Source: an uncultured Ruminococcus sp.
GTDB lineage: Bacteria > Bacillota_A > Clostridia > Oscillospirales > Acutalibacteraceae
Length of the DNA stretch: 14,665 nucleotides
NCBI GenBank assembly: GCA_902798605.1
Contig: CADBXH010000051.1
Location: forward strand, 1-14,665
Reading direction: 5' to 3'
Shown one piece after another: positions 10,877 through 14,665 of this stretch. Both the position numbers and the translations under genes were made by a program. Position 1 is the stretch's first letter, and every line of letters begins with the position of its first letter. Under the pieces are notes generated by a model. That model was not told where the DNA came from, made no database searches, and saw only the letters and a program-made list of their open reading frames with translations.

Positions 10877-13873
10877 TTATGCTTTCTTTTTGAACTCGGT
10901 AAGCTTTTCAGTCGCGAACTTTTGGATGTCCGTCGCGTCGAGGATATCAACGACTCCGTCATCATTTACGTCGCCGACATAGAGCTGCGTTTTGTCGAGC
11001 TCCATTTGTTCCGCGGCGTACTTCTGAACAACGGTGGCGTCGAGAACGTCAACGGTTCCGTCGTGGTTGATGTCGCCGATCAGCTTCGGCGCTTCCTCGG
11101 CGACCGTGAACGTCGCCCACGCCTCGCCCGAGAGCACGCCGTTGCGTGTGGGAGTGGCTACAACGTTATAGGTTCCGACATCTTTGATGTTTTCCGGCGC
11201 GATCTCGACCTCGACCGGCTCGCCGTCAACACCGTCGACTACCTGATAATAGGTCAGGGTGTAGTCCTCGCCCTCGGCGTATTCAACGCCCATCTCGCTT
11301 GTGAGAGTAACGGCAGGGGGAGTCAGCGGCTCGCCCGTGTAGGTAAGCGTATCGTCGGAAAGGTTCATTCCGACTGCATCGCCGTCGGCGTTGACCATCG
11401 TGCCGAGCGGATGTACGTTGGTCACTTTCTTGCCGATTTCATCTGATACGATGGTGAACGCCACTGACACTGCTGCGGTTTGACCGTTCTCGTTGGAGAA
11501 GCAGGCGGTATAGGTGTATTCGCCGTCGGGGAGCGACATCAGATAGTCGGTGCTCAAGCCGAGCGCAGCGCCGTCTTCTTGGGTGACGCTCCACATCTCG
11601 AGCTCGTCCTCAGAGATGCCCTCGCCCTCGCCTTCGCCGCCGTTCGCGCCCAACGGAGCGGATGACTTATTGTTATTCTTTGGCTTATAGCTCGCAACCT
11701 CATTGCCGTTCTTGTCGAACATCTTGCAGCTTCCGGCTTCTTTGGTGTTCGTCAGCTTGGTCAGCCAGCCGGACTGCAGATTGGCATAGTTCATCTCGTT
11801 TGTTCCGGTAGCTTCATAGAGAGGGCTGAGATACCATGAAGGGATCAGCAAATAATATTTATAACCCTCTAAGTAATCCTGATCGCTGAAGCTCTGCAGC
11901 TGTTCGGGGTTCATTTTTACGATGGATTCAAAGGCAGCGCGGTAGTCCGCCCAACGCTCGACATCAATGATCGGATAATCGAAACAACCCTTTCGCACGC
12001 CTCCGCAGACCTTACAGGTCTCGGTATACCAACAGCGGTAGTTGTAGCGGGTGAACATATTGAACAAGCCACCCTTATATGGAGTAGCTTCAAACTTGGT
12101 GATTTTTCGCGTTCCCTTGAAGTCGCAGAATCCTTTTATTTCCTGACCGCATTTTGTGCAATTCGTGTGATGAGAATTAAGACCGTACGGCGCCCACTCG
12201 CCGGGGGTGCAGGCTTCCTCTTCTTCGAACATCAGCTTCTTGCATCTTGCGCAGTGGCTTCTGTGGGTAAAGTTGGGATAAGAGCCTTTGGCGGGGACAT
12301 AATCGTCCCTGCCGGTGCCCGCATGGGAACAGATCTGATCCTGGTGATAGCTGCACTTGGTGCAGTCGACGGAAACCTCGCCGTTATAGATCTCATAGCC
12401 GCTGACGTTGGACAGGACAGCAGTCGCCTTGAGGTCGTGCGCTTCATTTGTTTTGAAAACGACATGACAGCGGCTGCAACGCTCGTCATGGGTGCCGTTG
12501 CCGTTATCTACATATTCACGCGGTACGCTGTGGTCGCAGTCACCGTCAACCGCATAACCGCACTTGGTGCAGACTGTACGATACTTTCCGTTTGGCTTTC
12601 CGGTCTCGGGATCATTGACTGGCTCGTTTTTGAGATCATGCTTCTCGGCATTGGCAAGACAGCCGCCGCAATGAGTGCAAAATGCCTTATGCGTCGCGTC
12701 GTCCTTGTTGTCCTCATATTCTCTGGGATATTCGATGTGGTTGCAGGTGTCCGCGTAGATCGTAACGATCGAATAATCCGCGCTCGCGGAGCCGGTGAAG
12801 TTACCCTTGCCTTTAACGGTCACGGTGTAGTTGCCGCTGAACTTTGAAGGCTCGGGGAAGGTCGCGGTGTAGCCGCCCGCGGGTACGGTCAGATTGCCCG
12901 CCTTGACGGAAGTGATCATGGGGATCTGATCCTTACCGTTGTAGGTCAGTTGGCTTGCCGACAGCGTGACCGAGGTGATCGTCGCCTTGTTGATCGCCCA
13001 TACCGCCGGCTTTGCCTCGGTGGTGCCGTCCGTCCATTTCCAGCCGGAATTAAGGATCAGAGCAGCGGTATAGATACCCGCGTCGGTCTGGGGATCGTTT
13101 AATGAAACCGTATAGCCCGCTGTAGTCTTATAGGGACAATCCTGCGGCTGACCGGAATAGGGCAGCACGACCTCTTCAGGAGGCGCGACGGTTTTTTCTT
13201 CCGTACCGATCGTGATCTCCTTGGGGTATTTGCTCTTGTCCTCGATGGTGATGCGCGCCTCGTCGGAAACTACTACTCCGCCGGGAGGAAGAACCTCTTG
13301 CGGGATGACGGAAGAATTCATAACGGTCTCGAGCCTGAGGCCGATTTGATCATCGGGCTTTACTCCGTTTACCTCTGTTAAGCCTGTTGCCTGACTCTGT
13401 GTGATCTCCTGCGGATCGTTATCTGCCGCCATCGGCACATCATAACGCACTGTGCCGTCGCCGCCGTTCTCCCCGCCGTTCCATTTCCAAATAAACTGGT
13501 TGTTCCATTCCAGAGAAACATCCGGCTTCATCGGACCAATCAGCGTATTACCGACTCCGGGCAGACTCTCGGCTTTTCTGCCGTCGGCGAGGTAGACATT
13601 GTTATAGCCCTCCATAAAATATACCGAGTTGGAATCGCTGATATCCTCGTTCACATGGAAATTCACCTCCATAGGCAGGTAGGTGATCCCGTCCTTGGTA
13701 TATGGCTCTTTGACGGATATCTTGGTGATCTTTCCCTTGTAGTTGTTGGGGTCAAAGCCAGTTGTCGCGAGCTGATCCCCGACCTCCTTCGCGTACGCGG
13801 ACAAGGCGCTCATGGGTAAGATACCGATAAGCATCGTCAGCGCCAATAGGATTGCTAATAGTTTTTTCTTCAT
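10877..13873 (-). CDS. Exported dockerin protein with Cys/His-rich tandem repeats
   Basis: A 998-aa secreted protein of unknown function. A signal peptide covers about 1-28 (ends SAYA). Residues 29-235 match no family I recognise. MBG-like beta domains follow at about 238-372, then a Cys/His-rich region at 377-630 with unit starts at Cys377, 446, 515 and 583. Next come a unique region (631-740), a Gly/Glu linker (GGEGEGEGISEDE), another Ig-like segment (about 845-928) and a C-terminal type I dockerin (933-993). The dockerin has two calcium loops, GDINHDGTVDVLDA and GDVNDDGVVDILDA, each with Asp/Asn at positions 1, 3, 5, 9 and 12. It would bind a cohesin on a scaffoldin. No glycosidase domain is recognised. 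AAAGGAG (13881-13887) precedes the ATG; no convincing promoter is seen. Monocistronic. Confidence 0.92.
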   Translation of the reverse strand: MKKKLLAILLALTMLIGILPMSALSAYAKEVGDQLATTGFDPNNYKGKITKISVKEPYTKDGITYLPMEVNFHVNEDISDSNSVYFMEGYNNVYLADGRKAESLPGVGNTLIGPMKPDVSLEWNNQFIWKWNGGENGGDGTVRYDVPMAADNDPQEITQSQATGLTEVNGVKPDDQIGLRLETVMNSSVIPQEVLPPGGVVVSDEARITIEDKSKYPKEITIGTEEKTVAPPEEVVLPYSGQPQDCPYKTTAGYTVSLNDPQTDAGIYTAALILNSGWKWTDGTTEAKPAVWAINKATITSVTLSASQLTYNGKDQIPMITSVKAGNLTVPAGGYTATFPEPSKFSGNYTVTVKGKGNFTGSASADYSIVTIYADTCNHIEYPREYEDNKDDATHKAFCTHCGGCLANAEKHDLKNEPVNDPETGKPNGKYRTVCTKCGYAVDGDCDHSVPREYVDNGNGTHDERCSRCHVVFKTNEAHDLKATAVLSNVSGYEIYNGEVSVDCTKCSYHQDQICSHAGTGRDDYVPAKGSYPNFTHRSHCARCKKLMFEEEEACTPGEWAPYGLNSHHTNCTKCGQEIKGFCDFKGTRKITKFEATPYKGGLFNMFTRYNYRCWYTETCKVCGGVRKGCFDYPIIDVERWADYRAAFESIVKMNPEQLQSFSDQDYLEGYKYYLLIPSWYLSPLYEATGTNEMNYANLQSGWLTKLTNTKEAGSCKMFDKNGNEVASYKPKNNNKSSAPLGANGGEGEGEGISEDELEMWSVTQEDGAALGLSTDYLMSLPDGEYTYTACFSNENGQTAAVSVAFTIVSDEIGKKVTNVHPLGTMVNADGDAVGMNLSDDTLTYTGEPLTPPAVTLTSEMGVEYAEGEDYTLTYYQVVDGVDGEPVEVEIAPENIKDVGTYNVVATPTRNGVLSGEAWATFTVAEEAPKLIGDINHDGTVDVLDATVVQKYAAEQMELDKTQLYVGDVNDDGVVDILDATDIQKFATEKLTEFKKKA

Positions 13874-13925
13874 TTGGATTCTCCTTTCGGTGTTGTCTTT
13901 ATTTGAAACGTTTGCAAATGCTTTT

Positions 13926-13958
13926 TTAAGGCGCGCGGATCTTGCGGCGTTGCCTTAA
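13926..13958. repeat. Inverted repeat upstream of the dockerin gene
   Basis: TTAAGGC (13926-13932) and GCCTTAA (13952-13958) are perfect 7-bp arms with a 19-bp spacer, 53-85 bp upstream of the dockerin gene start. It may be an operator or a leader hairpin of that gene. No other function is visible. Confidence 0.4.
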
Positions 13959-14033
13959 CTTTTCAGAGAAGCAGTGTTTGTTCACGCAGAAAAACCTGAT
14001 AGAACATTAAACTTAGGTTGAACGCTCTCGGGA

Positions 14034-14073
14034 GCCCGTAGCCGGGCGGCAACACTTTTGTCGCTCCGCGACA
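14034..14073. repeat. Pair of small GC-rich hairpins in the intergenic region
   Basis: GCCCG/CGGGC (14034-14047) and TGTCGC/GCGACA (14059-14073) are adjacent short perfect palindromes in the 324-bp gap 13874-14197. Together with the palindromes at 14146-14186 they give the gap the look of a dispersed intergenic repeat rather than coding DNA. The 60-codon frame across it on the minus strand has no family features. Confidence 0.45.
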
Positions 14074-14106
14074 TTTCCCCTGTCAGGAGAATTTCACACC
14101 GGTGCT

Positions 14107-14186
14107 CCCCTACAATGTCAAGGAAATGTTTGCGTTGATTTTTCCGTAGGGGCGTGCATTGCACGTCCGCGAGCGACCAATGGTCG
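14107..14186. repeat. REP-like cluster of palindromes
   Basis: CCCCTAC (14107-14113) is inverted as GTAGGGG (14146-14152). Two 13-bp near-palindromes follow: CGTGCATTGCACG (14153-14165) and CGACCAATGGTCG (14174-14186), each with 6-bp arms around one centre base. They share the plan [arm]CAATG[arm] on one strand or the other, with different outer bases, as expected of repeated elements kept for structure rather than sequence. I recall GTAGGGGCG-type palindromic repeats as common between genes in gut Firmicutes, but I cannot verify that here. Confidence 0.55.
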
Positions 14187-14197
14187 TACCTGCAAAA

Positions 14198-14665
14198 TCA
14201 ATCTTCCTCTCGCTCGGAAAAATCCTTTTGCATCTCGTTTAGCTCTCTGATCTGCTTTTTATATCCGAAATACAAAATCAGCCAGATGATAAAGAACACT
14301 GCGATCTGTGCCGCGGCTATGATGAGCGTCTCAACAATGCCGCCTACCCAGCCGAGCAGGTATGAGATCGGGATAAAGGGCAGGACTATAAGTCCGCAGT
14401 GCAGCGCCGTTGCCGCCGCGAGGGGCAGGCGTTCGGCATCGTATAAGCTCATACCGGCAAAGCACAACGCGCCGTATAAGCCCGAAAACAGGCTCTGCAA
14501 TACCATAGCCAATACCGCGCTTCCGCCGGACATAGCAAGCAGCTGCTGCGAAGAAAAGGTAACGCCGTTTGTATCCGAGTTCCCGGTCAATAAGGCGATC
14601 AGATTGCCGACCACCGCGCCGATAAGGAAACCGATCCCGGCGCGTAATAATACTTTTTTCAGCAT
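14198..14665 (-). CDS. DUF3021-like integral membrane protein
   Basis: A 155-aa membrane protein whose first codon, ATG, occupies the last three bases of the window. The start is plausible (MLKKVLLRAGIGFLIGAVVG is a typical DUF3021 N-terminus) but its ribosome site is not visible, and an upstream extension cannot be excluded. It shows four hydrophobic segments (about 8-28, 45-72, 83-105, 110-133) and a charged cytoplasmic tail (KKQIRELNEMQKDFSEREED). DUF3021 proteins often accompany LytTR-type response regulators, which would lie upstream on this strand, outside the window. Role unknown. Downstream is the palindrome-rich gap, with no clear terminator. Confidence 0.75.
   Translation of the reverse strand: MLKKVLLRAGIGFLIGAVVGNLIALLTGNSDTNGVTFSSQQLLAMSGGSAVLAMVLQSLFSGLYGALCFAGMSLYDAERLPLAAATALHCGLIVLPFIPISYLLGWVGGIVETLIIAAAQIAVFFIIWLILYFGYKKQIRELNEMQKDFSEREED

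Noticed and set aside
12167..12847. 226-codon open frame on the plus strand opposite the dockerin gene
   Set aside because: It is antisense to the Cys/His repeats, which are clearly coding on the minus strand. The hydrophobic look is a by-product of codon bias.
13982..14164. 60-codon minus-strand frame in the palindrome-rich gap
   Set aside because: The composition is that of structured repeats; there is no start signal or domain.

Overview
The window looks like a chromosomal piece of a gut-type Firmicute of the Ruminococcus/Oscillospiraceae kind. The evidence is: consensus TTGACA/TATAAT-type promoters, AGGAGG ribosome sites with several TTG starts, intrinsic terminators after most genes, Thr/Ala-rich lipoproteins, a DHHW-family protein remnant, and an exported protein with a C-terminal type I dockerin. 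The dockerin implies a cohesin-bearing partner elsewhere in the genome. No phage, transposase or CRISPR array is visible.

Layout. (1) 2-1522: 3' part of a membrane sensor histidine kinase, cut by the window edge. (2) 1694-3760: a promoter, then a DHHW-family membrane-anchored gene broken by a frameshifting internal deletion, followed closely by a Nudix hydrolase in the same transcription unit. (3) 3795-5433: a YkuD-type L,D-transpeptidase lipoprotein on the minus strand, divergent from a phosphoribosyltransferase-like gene; each has a recognisable promoter in the shared 148-bp gap. (4) 5473-5853: a tRNA operon (Met-CAU, Glu-UUC, Leu-UAA) with a perfect consensus promoter. (5) 5960-8290: a large exported protein with three fibronectin III-like domains, three Ig-like Big_2 domains and a CHAP peptidoglycan hydrolase domain. 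(6) 8302-8730: a promoter, a roughly 150-nt strongly folded leader ending in a UUCG-loop terminator, then a 66-aa XRE-family repressor. (7) 8824-10554: an operon of a two-helix small membrane protein, a DUF5640-like lipoprotein and an HExxH membrane metallopeptidase related to M50. (8) 10611-10754: a 47-aa protein resembling the C-terminal part of RelB/DinJ-type antitoxins, with no toxin beside it. (9) 10877-13873, minus strand: a 998-aa exported dockerin protein with MBG-like domains and a Cys/His-rich region with a 69-residue period. (10) 13874-14197: palindrome-rich intergenic DNA. (11) 14198-14665, minus strand: a DUF3021-like membrane protein starting at the window edge.

The common theme is the cell envelope: a sensor kinase, an L,D-transpeptidase, a CHAP hydrolase, lipoproteins, a membrane protease and a dockerin protein. 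The items most worth following up are the folded leader before the XRE gene, the 69-residue Cys/His repeats, the three-gene membrane operon, and the deletion that removed the signature motif of the DHHW protein.
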